The notes under the pieces: generated by a model
What the model was told of the DNA's origin: nothing
Databases searched by the model: none
Seen by the model: only the letters and a program-made list of their open reading frames with translations
Position numbers and translations under genes: made by a program
In this document: piece by piece, positions 15,807 through 24,548 of the stretch
Numbering within the stretch: the stretch's first letter is position 1
How the letters are laid out: the number at the start of each line of letters is the position of its first letter
Assembly (NCBI GenBank): GCA_949300325.1
Contig: CASGDQ010000020.1
Span: 1 to 36,220 of the forward strand
Origin: an uncultured Spirochaetales bacterium
GTDB taxonomy: Bacteria > Spirochaetota > Spirochaetia > Sphaerochaetales > Sphaerochaetaceae
Length of the DNA stretch: 36,220 nucleotides
Direction of reading: 5' to 3'

Positions 15807-17267
15807 ATGATTTGTCTTACCCTGGGCGGACGCACGCTTGAGAGCTGCAAGGCGTCTGTTGTTAAAAATAGAGAATATATCGATATCTGCGAGCTAAGAG
15901 TCGATCTGCTCGATCAGAAGGAACAGAAAAGGGCCAAGGAGTTTCCTTCCATGGTGGACATCCCTGTCATCCTTACTCTCCGAAGAGTTCAGGATGGCGG
16001 GAAATGCGATCTGCCGGAGAGATCAAGAAGGGACATTCTTCTCAAGGCCTTGGATGGCGACTTTGCATATATAGACCTTGAGGATGATATTAAGAAAAAT
16101 GATGTCGAGATCAAGGCAAGGGAAAGAGGTGTGAAAATCATCCGCAGCATGCATGATTTTGAAAAAGTTCCCGATGATATTTTTTCCAAGATATTTCATC
16201 TTTCCAGCAGGGGCGATGTAGCAAAGATAGCAGTCAAATTGAGAAGCTTTTCCGATGTCCTGACTCTTTTCAGGATACAGGAAGAGCTTGCCGGTGTGGA
16301 TAAGATTGTCATTGGAATGGGAGAATTCGGCATCTGCACCAGGATCCTTTACAAAAGGCTTGGCTCCATCCTTACTTTTGCAAGCGATGACGAGGTGGCC
16401 CCCGGACAGATACCTCCAAAGGTGCTGAAGCAGCTTTACAGGGCGGATAAGGTGGATGAGCGTACGGCGATATATGGGATAATAGGAAACCCTGTCATGC
16501 ATTCTGCGTCCCCTGTCATGCATAACCGAGGTTTCCAAGCAATCAACTTCAATGCTGTTTATGTTCCATTTCTTGTTGATAACGTCAGAAGCTTCTTCTC
16601 TTTTGCCGAGCAGATAAAGATGCGCGGCTTTTCTGTCACAGTCCCGTTCAAAGTCGATGTGCTTTCTTATCTTGGAAACATTACCAGGGAAGTAAAGCAG
16701 ATCGGTTCCTGCAATACGGTTGTCAGGGTGCCCGGGATGTGGAAGGGAATAAACACCGATTATTACGGCTTCATTCATCCGCTTTTGAAAGACATCGAGG
16801 AGGGTAGGATAAAATCCGCTCTTGTGATCGGCGCAGGCGGAGCAAGCAAGGCCATTGTTTGGGCATTAAGGAATTACGGGGTCAAGGTAACGATTCTCAA
16901 CAGGACATTAAGCCATGCTGAGAAGATTGCAAAACTGAACGTATGTTCCTACGATACCTTGGATAATGCCAATAAGTACTCAGGCCAGGTGGATCTGGTG
17001 GTGCAGACTACCAGTGTAGGGCTTTATCCTCATTTTGATGAAAACCCTGTCGAAGGTTTTGTTTTCACAGAAAAGGAAATCGCGTACGACATCATATACA
17101 AGCCGCACATGACCAAATTCCTTAAAGAGGCACAGAAGGCTGGCTGCCGTCTTCATTTCGGATCTGAGATGCTTCTTGAGCAGGGCAAGCTTCAATTCGA
17201 GGCGTTTTCCGGCTATCACTATCCGTATTGGGTCGACTCGGGTATGTCAGATACGCAGCAGGAATAA
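15807..17267 (+). CDS. aroDE: Bifunctional 3-dehydroquinate dehydratase / shikimate dehydrogenase
   Basis: Fusion of two consecutive shikimate-pathway enzymes in 486 aa. Residues 1 to about 212 are a type I (Schiff-base) dehydroquinase: CELRVDLL, SMHDFEKVP with the catalytic-type His, and AKIAVKLRS with the imine-forming Lys. Residues about 218-486 are shikimate dehydrogenase: YGIIGNPVMHSASPVMHN, SVTVPFK (catalytic Lys), GSCNTVV, INTDYYGF (Asp), VIGAGGASKAI (nucleotide loop) and SEMLLEQGKLQFEAF at the C-terminus. The same domain order is known from chlamydiae, some spirochaetes and plants. A strong SD (AAGGAGG) is 4 nt from the ATG. Its last 146 bp overlap the opposite-strand XPB partner gene. 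Confidence 0.95.
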   Translation: MICLTLGGRTLESCKASVVKNREYIDICELRVDLLDQKEQKRAKEFPSMVDIPVILTLRRVQDGGKCDLPERSRRDILLKALDGDFAYIDLEDDIKKNDVEIKARERGVKIIRSMHDFEKVPDDIFSKIFHLSSRGDVAKIAVKLRSFSDVLTLFRIQEELAGVDKIVIGMGEFGICTRILYKRLGSILTFASDDEVAPGQIPPKVLKQLYRADKVDERTAIYGIIGNPVMHSASPVMHNRGFQAINFNAVYVPFLVDNVRSFFSFAEQIKMRGFSVTVPFKVDVLSYLGNITREVKQIGSCNTVVRVPGMWKGINTDYYGFIHPLLKDIEEGRIKSALVIGAGGASKAIVWALRNYGVKVTILNRTLSHAEKIAKLNVCSYDTLDNANKYSGQVDLVVQTTSVGLYPHFDENPVEGFVFTEKEIAYDIIYKPHMTKFLKEAQKAGCRLHFGSEMLLEQGKLQFEAFSGYHYPYWVDSGMSDTQQE

Positions 17268-18996
17268 GCCTGACCTTGTAAAGCCTGGAGATATTGAGGA
17301 CTTTGCGTCCAAGGACCATGTGGTCTCCATCTGTGAATTCCTCAACCATCTCTACTCGTCCTATCGCACTCTGTCCGCGGTGGTTCTCCACCTGCAGGCA
17401 GAATTCGCGGTTGCGGTATGCGTATTGTATCAGACGGAGTTTTTCTTGGTAGTCAAATGCATCTCTTTCTAAAAAAGGAAGGTCGCAGCAAAGCATCTTT
17501 TTATTGCAGATCATCCCGGATCTGATTAAAAGGTTCTTCAGGCTCCTTATGCTGATATCCTTTTCTTCTGCTTCATCCAATACAGTCTCCCTTAGTTCTC
17601 TTTTATACTCGATCTGCCGTTTTTCATTAATCAAAATAGGAGTGACCTGCTGGTTGGAAAACTGCCTATCTTCTTTTTTATTTTTCTCAAACTCGGGCCC
17701 ATCCGGTTCTGCAAGCAGCTCAAAGCCTCCCTTTTCGAGTATCCTGCGCCATTCATCTTCTCCATTTTCGTTCATGAGGAAAAATCCGTTGCCGCTGTCC
17801 TTGATGACATGCTCCATGAAAGAGGGGATGGAGGAGAGGATGTTTGCACTCCTCTGATCTGTCATCAGTATCATGCCGCGGGATATTCTTATTCTGGAGT
17901 ATTCCCTGTACCAGGAACGTATGCGCTCGAACAGCATCTCGCTTGAAAGCCCGTTGGAATACCTTTTCAGCTCCTCGATGACCGCATCAGCATCCATATT
18001 AAGATTGAATGCAGTCCTTATGCTGTGGCGGTCCATCTTGTAGATTTTCATCCTGTCCTGCTGTACGGCAGATGAAGTGAGGAAGATTATCGAGGGTGTT
18101 CTCCCAATGACGCTGATGCTGTAATCGCTGGATATGCCGATCTCCCTTTCTGTGCTGTTTTCACCAGAACGCACATATACGTTTCCTTCTTCATCCTCTG
18201 CAAGAAGAAGGAAGGAAAATAGGGGTTCAGGATCGTCCATTTGGAAAGAAGATAATATGGAAATCCTTTTTATAAGTGAAGGAAGATCGTCTTTTTTGAC
18301 AGTACCGCACAAAAAGAGCAGGTTGAGAAACCTGATGCTGTTTTTTCTTTCCTGCCCATCAAGCTCAGGCCAGAGCAGATATGAATACATGCAGAGCGTA
18401 TCGAGATCTAAAAAGGATTTCAGAAGCTTAAAGTTTACTTTAAGCCTGCGCTCCCCATCCTCGACAACATTCAGCTTGATAAGTGAAAAGAGAGTTGCAA
18501 GAAAAGCTTTCTCGATCTCATCCTGCTCAAGATATGGGAAAAGCTGTGTATTCTCCTCTCCTTTGTAAGTGAAAAACGATCTTAATTCCCTTAGCCCGAT
18601 GCTTTCAGAGCCGATCCTGCAAAGTATTATCTTCGAAAGCTCATCAGCTCTTCTTTTTTTTGCTCCTGATGAATATTCAATACCAAGAAGGGGGTAAAGC
18701 GATGCAATCTGCAGACAATTTGCCGTACAGAAGCCTTCCTCATCCGATTTTATAAGGCCCCGGAGCTCCATATTGTCAAGCATCGTATCTTTAACATCGG
18801 AAAACATGCTTCTGATATCTTCTTTTGACAGCCTGCGGGCAATCCTGATTGCAGAAACTATCAAGGCCTCCTCGTCGTTTGCAAGTGCGGCGATTTTTGA
18901 GAGGTTTTGTATATAAAACTGTTCCAGCTCCTTATTACCGGCATCGGGATTTGCCAGATAAAGGGCTTTTGTCAAAGCAAGGATTTCTGTGTTCAT
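17122..18996 (-). CDS. Helicase-associated protein with XPB N-terminal-like domain
   Basis: 624-residue protein translated right after the XPB helicase. Its middle (about 288-400) looks like the XPB/Ssl2 helicase N-terminal domain family (Pfam Helicase_C_3): SISVIGRTPSIIFLTS, MDRHSIRTAFNLNMDAD, SWYREYSRIRISRGMIL. The segment from about 515 to 578 (LRLIQYAYRNREFCL ... GRKVLNISRLYKVRL) resembles a degenerate WYL-type beta module. The remainder is helical and unassigned. It probably partners the helicase. The start is ATG 18996, overlapping the helicase TGA (TGATG), with AAAGGA just ahead. Residues from about 578 on are antisense to the conserved end of AroDE and look like a read-through tail. 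Confidence 0.75.
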   Translation of the reverse strand: MNTEILALTKALYLANPDAGNKELEQFYIQNLSKIAALANDEEALIVSAIRIARRLSKEDIRSMFSDVKDTMLDNMELRGLIKSDEEGFCTANCLQIASLYPLLGIEYSSGAKKRRADELSKIILCRIGSESIGLRELRSFFTYKGEENTQLFPYLEQDEIEKAFLATLFSLIKLNVVEDGERRLKVNFKLLKSFLDLDTLCMYSYLLWPELDGQERKNSIRFLNLLFLCGTVKKDDLPSLIKRISILSSFQMDDPEPLFSFLLLAEDEEGNVYVRSGENSTEREIGISSDYSISVIGRTPSIIFLTSSAVQQDRMKIYKMDRHSIRTAFNLNMDADAVIEELKRYSNGLSSEMLFERIRSWYREYSRIRISRGMILMTDQRSANILSSIPSFMEHVIKDSGNGFFLMNENGEDEWRRILEKGGFELLAEPDGPEFEKNKKEDRQFSNQQVTPILINEKRQIEYKRELRETVLDEAEEKDISIRSLKNLLIRSGMICNKKMLCCDLPFLERDAFDYQEKLRLIQYAYRNREFCLQVENHRGQSAIGRVEMVEEFTDGDHMVLGRKVLNISRLYKVRLIPAAYLTYPSRPNTDSDSRKTPRIEACPAQEASQIRNEDGSQPSVPL

Positions 18997-20633
18997 CAAT
19001 CCATCCTTTCCAAATCGTAGCTGTATCCTTGTTCAGAGAGGAATTTCTGCCTGTTGGTTGCAAAATCCTCCTCTTCGGAATACTCGGTGACAATCGTATA
19101 GAAATGGCTGTCACGGTTTTTGGGTCTCAATATCCTTCCCAGCCGCTGCGCCTCCTCCTGCCTGGAGCCGAATGTTCCGGATACCTGGATCGCCACCGAT
19201 GCATCTGGAAGATCGATCGCATAGTTTGCAACCTTGGATACAACCAGCACCCTTACTTGCTTTTTGCGGAATGCTTCATAAAGCTCATCCCTTTTTGCAT
19301 TCGTCGTGGTGCCTGTTATTATCGGCCATGAATATGCATGGGATATCTCCTTCAGCTGATCAAGATATTGGCCGATGACAAGAATCTGATCTTCCTCATG
19401 CCTCTTGATTATCCTGCCTATAATCTCAAGCTTTTTGGGATTCTCGCTTGCGATGCGGTATTTTTCCCTCTTTTGGGCAAGCGCATAAGCTACTTCAAGC
19501 TCCTCTGGCAGGGAAATCCTTATCTCATGGCACCATGCTTTGGCTATGAAACCTTTTTCTGCAAGATCTGCCCATGGCGTATCGAATCTCTTTGGGCCCA
19601 CGAGGCTGAATACCTCGTCTTCCCTGCCATCTTCTCTGACGAGAGTGGCTGTAAGCCCAAGCCTGTACACACTCTGCAGTTCGGCGGTGATGCGGAATAC
19701 CGGAGCGGGAAGCATATGCACCTCATCATAGATGATAAGCCCCCAGTTGCCATCCTTGAGCAGGCTGAAGTGCTTGTATTCTTCCTCTTCATTCTTGCGA
19801 TAGGTGAGAATTTGGTATGTGCATACCGTTATCGGTTTAATTTCCTTCTTTTCTCCAGAATATTCCCCGACAAGCTCAGATGGTATGTCCGTTTTTGATG
19901 ATATCTCATTCATCCATTGATGCACCGATGTGACATTCGGGGCAAGAATGAGCGTCCTGGTCTGAAGCTTTGACATCATCACAAGGCCGACAATCGTTTT
20001 TCCTGCTCCGCATGGAAGCACAACTGTTCCATAGCCAGTTCCTTTTTCCCCGTTTCCCAATACAGATGAGACCGCATCCATCTGGTATTGCCTTACCGAT
20101 AGCGATGCTTTCAGCTTCATCGGCACCGGCTCTCCTTTTTTTAGAGGAATCCTGTCATCGACAGGAAAACCCATCTTTATAAGCTCTACCTTGACTTTGC
20201 CCCTGTCGAGGCTGTTGATCAAAAAAGAGGCCTGGCCGTCGGGGTAGAGATATTTCGCCATAGTTCTGGAGGCTTGCAGCTGCATGAAAAAGAGACGCCT
20301 TTTGACAATAAGCCTCATTTTCCCTTCTTCTGCCTCTTCAAGGATGAAATCCCCGTATCTGCCAGCTGTATCCCGTATAAAAAAGATGATCCTTTCATCT
20401 ATATCATATCTTGACCATCTGTCCAGACGAAGAAGTATCTCATCTGCATCAATGCCTGCACTGACCGCGTTCCATAGCGAAAGCGGGGTGATGGTGTATG
20501 TATGCATATGCTCCGGAGATTTCACAAGCTCGGAGAAAGGGATGATATCCCTTCGTGCCTCTTCGGCATGGGGACTATAGAGATCTAAGAGGACGGTCCT
20601 GTCGCTTTGTATAAGAAGTGGCTTATCGTTCAT
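18996..20633 (-). CDS. XPB/Rad25-type superfamily 2 DNA helicase
   Basis: 545-residue DNA repair helicase of the bacterial/archaeal XPB group. Seen: Walker A LPCGAGKT (206-213), DEVH box (303-306), LTATLVREDGRE with the XPB-specific Arg-Glu-Asp motif (333-335), and motif VI GSRQEEAQRLGRILRPK. The N-terminal 150 residues are the XPB damage-recognition-like region. XPB homologues unwind DNA 3'-5' in nucleotide excision repair; bacterial versions are known in actinobacteria and spirochaetes and their role is less clear. Its start overlaps the end of aroC by 11 bp, and its stop overlaps the start of the XPB partner gene. The SD is weak, so translation is probably coupled. Confidence 0.92.
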   Translation of the reverse strand: MNDKPLLIQSDRTVLLDLYSPHAEEARRDIIPFSELVKSPEHMHTYTITPLSLWNAVSAGIDADEILLRLDRWSRYDIDERIIFFIRDTAGRYGDFILEEAEEGKMRLIVKRRLFFMQLQASRTMAKYLYPDGQASFLINSLDRGKVKVELIKMGFPVDDRIPLKKGEPVPMKLKASLSVRQYQMDAVSSVLGNGEKGTGYGTVVLPCGAGKTIVGLVMMSKLQTRTLILAPNVTSVHQWMNEISSKTDIPSELVGEYSGEKKEIKPITVCTYQILTYRKNEEEEYKHFSLLKDGNWGLIIYDEVHMLPAPVFRITAELQSVYRLGLTATLVREDGREDEVFSLVGPKRFDTPWADLAEKGFIAKAWCHEIRISLPEELEVAYALAQKREKYRIASENPKKLEIIGRIIKRHEEDQILVIGQYLDQLKEISHAYSWPIITGTTTNAKRDELYEAFRKKQVRVLVVSKVANYAIDLPDASVAIQVSGTFGSRQEEAQRLGRILRPKNRDSHFYTIVTEYSEEEDFATNRQKFLSEQGYSYDLERMD

Positions 20634-21675
20634 ACTTCAGATTTTCCAATATCATATCAAGCGTTGTTATCGCAGCCATTGCTTCGACTACAGGGATAAT
20701 GCGCACCAGAACTGTAACATCATGCCGTCCTGAAATGCTGATTATCCTTTCTCTGCCTTCCGTATCCACGGTTTTCTGTTCTTTTGCAATGGAAGGAGTC
20801 GGCTTAACAGCCAAGCGGAAGATGATTTCTTCTCCCGTGGTGATCCCTCCGAGGATGCCGCCTGCATTGTTGGTGATGAATCCGTTTTCATCCATCTGGT
20901 CGTTCATGCTGCTTGCACTGATGAGCGTGGATGAAAACCCAAGTCCGAATTCAATCCCTTTTACCGCTCCTATGCTCATTTCTGCATGTGCAAGCAAAGC
21001 CTCTGCCTTATCAAAAACCGGATCGCCAAGCCCTGCGGGCACGCCTGAAATATGACATTCTATCGTCCCGCCGATGCTGTCGAGCTCTGCCTTCGTCTTT
21101 TCTATCAGCTGAAGTATTTCCTCATCTTTGGATTTGTTCACAGTAAAAAGAGGAGGAGAGAATGGCGGAATGAAGGGCCCATCGATCATGATGTCCTTGA
21201 CGCTTCTGATTGCCGCGTCTATTTTGATTCCATAGCTCTTCAAGACCAGCTTTGCAATTGCTCCTGCTGCAACCCTCGCGCTTGTCTCGCGGCCAGAAGA
21301 GCGTCCTCCTCCACGAGGATCCCTTATTCCATATTTCTTGAAATATGTATAGTCCGCATGTCCAGGACGGAAAATATCCTTCAGGCTGTCATAGTCATTG
21401 CTTTTCTGGTTCTCATTGAAAAGGATCATTGCAATCGGTGTGCCTGTAGTAAGGCCCTCGTAAACTCCGCTGAGGATGCTTATCCTGTCTTTCTCGTTGC
21501 GTGCAGTCCCTATCTTTGTGCCTCCAGGACGCCTGCGGTCCATTTCCGCCTGTATGAATTCCTCGTCGATCCTGATTCCTGAAGGGCATCCATCTATAAT
21601 GCATCCCAAGGCCATGCCATGTGATTCCCCAAAGGTTGTCACCCTGAACTGGTTTCCAAAAGTATTTGCACTCAT
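20623..21675 (-). CDS. aroC: Chorismate synthase
   Basis: FMN-dependent last step of the shikimate pathway (EPSP to chorismate). The 350-aa protein has the family signatures FGESHG (15-20), RRRPGGTKIGTARNEKD, RPGHADYTYFKKYG and RDPRGGGRSSGRETSARVAAGA. The start ATG at 21675 overlaps the aroK stop (ATGA), and AGGAGG lies 7 nt ahead inside the aroK coding end. It is the second gene of aroK-aroC-XPB-partner. Confidence 0.97.
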   Translation of the reverse strand: MSANTFGNQFRVTTFGESHGMALGCIIDGCPSGIRIDEEFIQAEMDRRRPGGTKIGTARNEKDRISILSGVYEGLTTGTPIAMILFNENQKSNDYDSLKDIFRPGHADYTYFKKYGIRDPRGGGRSSGRETSARVAAGAIAKLVLKSYGIKIDAAIRSVKDIMIDGPFIPPFSPPLFTVNKSKDEEILQLIEKTKAELDSIGGTIECHISGVPAGLGDPVFDKAEALLAHAEMSIGAVKGIEFGLGFSSTLISASSMNDQMDENGFITNNAGGILGGITTGEEIIFRLAVKPTPSIAKEQKTVDTEGRERIISISGRHDVTVLVRIIPVVEAMAAITTLDMILENLKYER

Positions 21676-22211
21676 AATGCCGCCTCCTCCAGTTTTTTTA
21701 CGAGCATGTCAAGAGTTTCGATGCGGTCCCGATAAGGTCCCATATCGATGACGAGATCTGCATAAGACCTGTATTTTTCATCCCTTTCCAGATAGAGCTT
21801 ATGGAAGCTGCCATTTAGATCCTTTGGATCGAGAAAGGCAGGGCGGCCATGTCTGAGTATAACATCCAGCATGTCTTTTTCATCTCTTACCAAATAGATC
21901 AGTTTTCCATTCTTTTTGACCAGGTCCATGAGACCATTGTTGTCGCATGCTCCGCCTCCAAGGCTCAAAAAGAACATTCCATTGCTGCCATTCAAGAACT
22001 CCTTGACGGCTTCCTCTTCCATCGCCATAAAATGGCCTTTTCCGTATTTCTGATAATATTCCCTTACTGAATAAGGTTTTATTTTCTCAAGCACCAAATC
22101 ATCCGAATCTATAAAAGGCCTTTTATACTTATCGGCCAGAAGACGGGCAAAGGTCGTTTTTCCGGAATGCTTTATCCCGGATATGAAAATGTGTCCGCTT
22201 AAATTTCCCAT
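21672..22211 (-). CDS. aroK: Shikimate kinase
   Basis: Phosphorylates shikimate at the 3-hydroxyl using ATP. The 179-aa NMP-kinase-like fold has Walker A GIKHSGKTT (12-20), shikimate-binding DSDD (35-38), SLGGGACDN (Walker B-side loop) and HGRPAFLD with the lid/substrate Arg. The start is taken as ATG 22211 rather than the upstream in-frame TTG at 22229: neither has an SD, but a promoter predicts transcription from about 22213, which excludes the TTG. It is the first gene of the operon that continues into aroC and the XPB pair. Confidence 0.92.
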   Translation of the reverse strand: MGNLSGHIFISGIKHSGKTTFARLLADKYKRPFIDSDDLVLEKIKPYSVREYYQKYGKGHFMAMEEEAVKEFLNGSNGMFFLSLGGGACDNNGLMDLVKKNGKLIYLVRDEKDMLDVILRHGRPAFLDPKDLNGSFHKLYLERDEKYRSYADLVIDMGPYRDRIETLDMLVKKLEEAAL

Positions 22212-22219
22212 AAAGGAGA

Positions 22220-22248
22220 ATTTTACCAAAATATGGAAAACCGTTCAA
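22220..22248 (-). promoter_or_regulatory. Near-leaderless promoter of the aroK operon
   Basis: Minus strand: TTGAAC (22248-22243), 17-bp spacer, TAAAAT (22225-22220). The predicted start is 22213, two bases before the ATG at 22211. It lies just downstream of the stop of the small membrane protein gene (22256). Confidence 0.6.
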
Positions 22249-22255
22249 GGCAAGC

Positions 22256-22723
22256 TCAGTCCGAAAAGAGGTCGCTCCAGTTCTGCTCGTCCTTTTTTGA
22301 GTATATTTCAGGCTTTTGATGCGAGTAGGCGCTGTTCTGCTGATAAATACGGAATTCCTTCTGCTGCTTCCGTCTTTCAAGCTTTTCGATGTACTTTGCC
22401 TCCGTTCTGTTCTTCCTGTTCTCGTTACGGTATTTGTTTATATCTACTTTGTAGCGCAGAGCATAGTGGAATCCTATGATCATCATGTACCACATGATTG
22501 CTATCAACAGAGGTGCGATTGAATTGAAAGACTGGGGATTGTAGCCGCTTGGATTGTTTGAAAGATCCAATATGGTATTGAAATTCTCAACGGTGAATAT
22601 GAATGAAATCAGGCAGGGCAGCAGCCAATAGGCTCCCTGTCTGGAAATTATGAACCTAAAGCATGTCAACGTGGCCATCAGCACCAGAAGAAGGGAAACC
22701 ATAGGAACAGCGTAGACGAACAA
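22256..22723 (-). CDS. Small membrane protein of unknown function
   Basis: 155 residues: three hydrophobic segments (about 1-22, 32-45 and 70-90), a short Asn/Ser-rich loop between the second and third, then a long charged Lys/Arg/Glu-rich cytoplasmic-looking tail (about 95-155) that may form a helix. No family was recognised. The start is probably the TTG at 22723 with AAGGAG 10 nt ahead; an ATG at 22702 is possible but would shorten the first membrane segment. It is divergent from the dGTPase gene and precedes the aroK promoter. Confidence 0.6.
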   Translation of the reverse strand: MFVYAVPMVSLLLVLMATLTCFRFIISRQGAYWLLPCLISFIFTVENFNTILDLSNNPSGYNPQSFNSIAPLLIAIMWYMMIIGFHYALRYKVDINKYRNENRKNRTEAKYIEKLERRKQQKEFRIYQQNSAYSHQKPEIYSKKDEQNWSDLFSD

Positions 22724-22781
22724 AACCTTTTATCTCCTTGATTGCTATGATATCATAAGTAAGGCGGTAAAAAAAGAAACC

Positions 22782-23942
22782 ATGTTAGATTATAGCGCAG
22801 AAGAAAGATTTTCCAAAGAACTCAAGAGCCGGGAAAGAGCCAGAAGGGAGGATGTCAGGGGCGAATACTACAGGGATACGACCGCGATAATCCATTCATC
22901 CCCATTCAGAAGGCTGAAACATAAGACCCAGGTGTTTTTTGCTCCTAGCAACGACCATATCTGCACCAGGATGGAGCATGTGCTTCATGTGGCTTCTATT
23001 GCAAGCACGATCTGCCGGCCATTGGGACTGGACACCGAGCTTGCCTGGGCCATAGGAATGGGGCATGATCTGGGGCATACTCCGTTTGGCCATGTGGGAG
23101 AAAAGATTATTGGAAAATTGAGCCAAGAGCGCGGGCTAGGGGAATTTGAGCACGAGATCAATTCGCTGCGCGTCGTTACTTTCCTTGCAGACAACGGCAG
23201 GGGGCTGAATCTGACATATGCGGTGCGAGACGGCATCGTATGCCATAACGGGGAGGATGTCAGGCGCAGGATAAAACCCACATTCGAGCTGAAGGATCTT
23301 TCATCTATACACAGCCGCAAAGGGCTTATTCCCGCCACATACGAGGGGGCTGTGGTCCGCTTTTCAGATTTGATTGCGTATCTTGGACGTGATTTTGAGG
23401 ATGCAACACGCCTTGGCATACTCAAGGGTAAGGAGCTTCCTGAGATCGTAATAAAAAGGCTTGGACGAAACAATAGCGAAATCATCAATGCTCTTGTAGA
23501 GGATCTGATAAAAGGGGCAGACTCAAAAGAGGGCATAGGATTCAGCGACGAAGTGTTTGAGGCGGTCGCTGCATTCAGCACCTTCAATTATGAGAATATC
23601 TATAGAAGCTCGATTTTAAATGGATACACGAGGTACTTCACAAGGCTTATAAACCTCATCGTAGACTATCTGGAGGAAATATATTCTTCATATGGCCTGG
23701 ATGAGGACGGATATCTGCGGGAGAAGAACATGCTGAGCGCCGGTTTTTACAACCATATCCGGGACATGTACCCTGTTTATATTGAAAAAGAAAAGAGCGA
23801 TAAGAGGATGATAATCGACTATGTTGCCGGGATGACGGACAACTTCTGCCTCGATTGTGCGAACGAGATATTGACGCCTGAGCATCTGAATGATGAAATC
23901 GAGATGAGCCAGACTGGAAAATGGTTCGACGCCAGGAACTAA
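22782..23942 (+). CDS. dgt: Deoxyguanosinetriphosphate triphosphohydrolase-like HD protein
   Basis: Predicted dNTP triphosphohydrolase (dNTP to deoxynucleoside plus tripolyphosphate). HD-domain metal ligands are visible: His66 in RMEHVLHV, and His95-Asp96 in GMGHDLGHTPFGH. Upstream, RDTTAIIHSSPFRRLKHKTQV is the family signature. At 386 aa it is the shorter type common outside enterobacteria (E. coli Dgt has 505). There is no clear SD before the ATG at 22782, and no confident promoter was found in the 58-bp divergent gap. The gene ends one base from the end of nrdR, which is also concerned with dNTP supply. Confidence 0.92.
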   Translation: MLDYSAEERFSKELKSRERARREDVRGEYYRDTTAIIHSSPFRRLKHKTQVFFAPSNDHICTRMEHVLHVASIASTICRPLGLDTELAWAIGMGHDLGHTPFGHVGEKIIGKLSQERGLGEFEHEINSLRVVTFLADNGRGLNLTYAVRDGIVCHNGEDVRRRIKPTFELKDLSSIHSRKGLIPATYEGAVVRFSDLIAYLGRDFEDATRLGILKGKELPEIVIKRLGRNNSEIINALVEDLIKGADSKEGIGFSDEVFEAVAAFSTFNYENIYRSSILNGYTRYFTRLINLIVDYLEEIYSSYGLDEDGYLREKNMLSAGFYNHIRDMYPVYIEKEKSDKRMIIDYVAGMTDNFCLDCANEILTPEHLNDEIEMSQTGKWFDARN

Positions 23943-23943
23943 G

Positions 23944-24417
23944 CTATTTCTCGTTCTTGCTTTCGCGGGCTATCTTTTCTATTTCGCTTATGAACTGCCC
24001 GACATTGTCGAATGCTCTGTATACAGCGGCAAACCGTACATAAGCCACAGGGTTCAGCTTATAAAGCTCCTTAAGAGTCTCTTCTCCGATCATCGTGCTG
24101 GTGATCGTCCTTTTAGCACCGGCAAGATCGGTAATCCTGTTTTCGATGTTTACTAGGGTTTTCTGAAGCTCCTCCGGATCGATGTTGATCTTTTCGGTGC
24201 ATACTCTGATTCCATGCTCAACCTTGTTTATGTCGAAGGCCTGGTGCTTTCCGCTCTTTTTTATGACTATGATCGGTTTCAATTCGACCCTCTCATAGGA
24301 TGTGAAGCGGCAACCGCATTCGGTGCACTCTCTGCGCCTTCTGATGGACATCCCATCCCTTCCCGGGCGGGATTCGATAACCTTGTCCGTCAAGGACCCG
24401 CATCTTGGACATTTCAT
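23944..24417 (-). CDS. nrdR: Transcriptional repressor NrdR
   Basis: Nucleotide-sensing repressor of ribonucleotide reductase genes. The 157-aa protein has an N-terminal zinc ribbon (Cys3, Cys6, Cys31, Cys34: CPRCG ... CTECG) followed by an ATP-cone domain (VIKKSGKHQAFDINKVEHGI onwards). RPGRDGMSIRRRREC is the conserved DNA-binding stretch. There is no SD; a promoter predicts transcription starting at the A of the ATG. No ribonucleotide reductase gene or NrdR box is in the window, so its targets are elsewhere. Confidence 0.96.
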   Translation of the reverse strand: MKCPRCGSLTDKVIESRPGRDGMSIRRRRECTECGCRFTSYERVELKPIIVIKKSGKHQAFDINKVEHGIRVCTEKINIDPEELQKTLVNIENRITDLAGAKRTITSTMIGEETLKELYKLNPVAYVRFAAVYRAFDNVGQFISEIEKIARESKNEK

Positions 24418-24423
24418 AAGCTG

Positions 24424-24452
24424 ATTCTATCAGAGAAAGGGCAGGGGAACAA
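24424..24452 (-). promoter_or_regulatory. Leaderless promoter of nrdR
   Basis: Minus strand: TTGTTC (24452-24447), 17-bp spacer, TAGAAT (24429-24424; 5 of 6 consensus). The predicted start is 24417, the A of ATG. Confidence 0.55.
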
Positions 24453-24512
24453 GAAAACAGGATGAATGCAGCTAAGTTTTTATTTTCTTTCTTTTTTTTA
24501 TGCTTTATGCTG

Positions 24513-24518
24513 TATAAT
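24513..24518 (+). promoter_or_regulatory. -10 box of the marR-type gene
   Basis: Consensus TATAAT with predicted start about 24525 and a 24-nt leader containing GGAG (24540-24543), 5 nt from the ATG. No good -35 box is visible; the upstream flank is T-rich. Confidence 0.5.
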
Positions 24519-24548
24519 CTTTTTTTATAAAATATCAGCGGAGAGGCC

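Noticed and set aside
22746..22757. Palindrome TATGATATCATA between the small membrane protein and dgt genes, possible shared -10
   Set aside because: It offers -10-like boxes on both strands, but no acceptable -35 lies 16-18 bp away in either direction and the resulting starts fit neither gene well.
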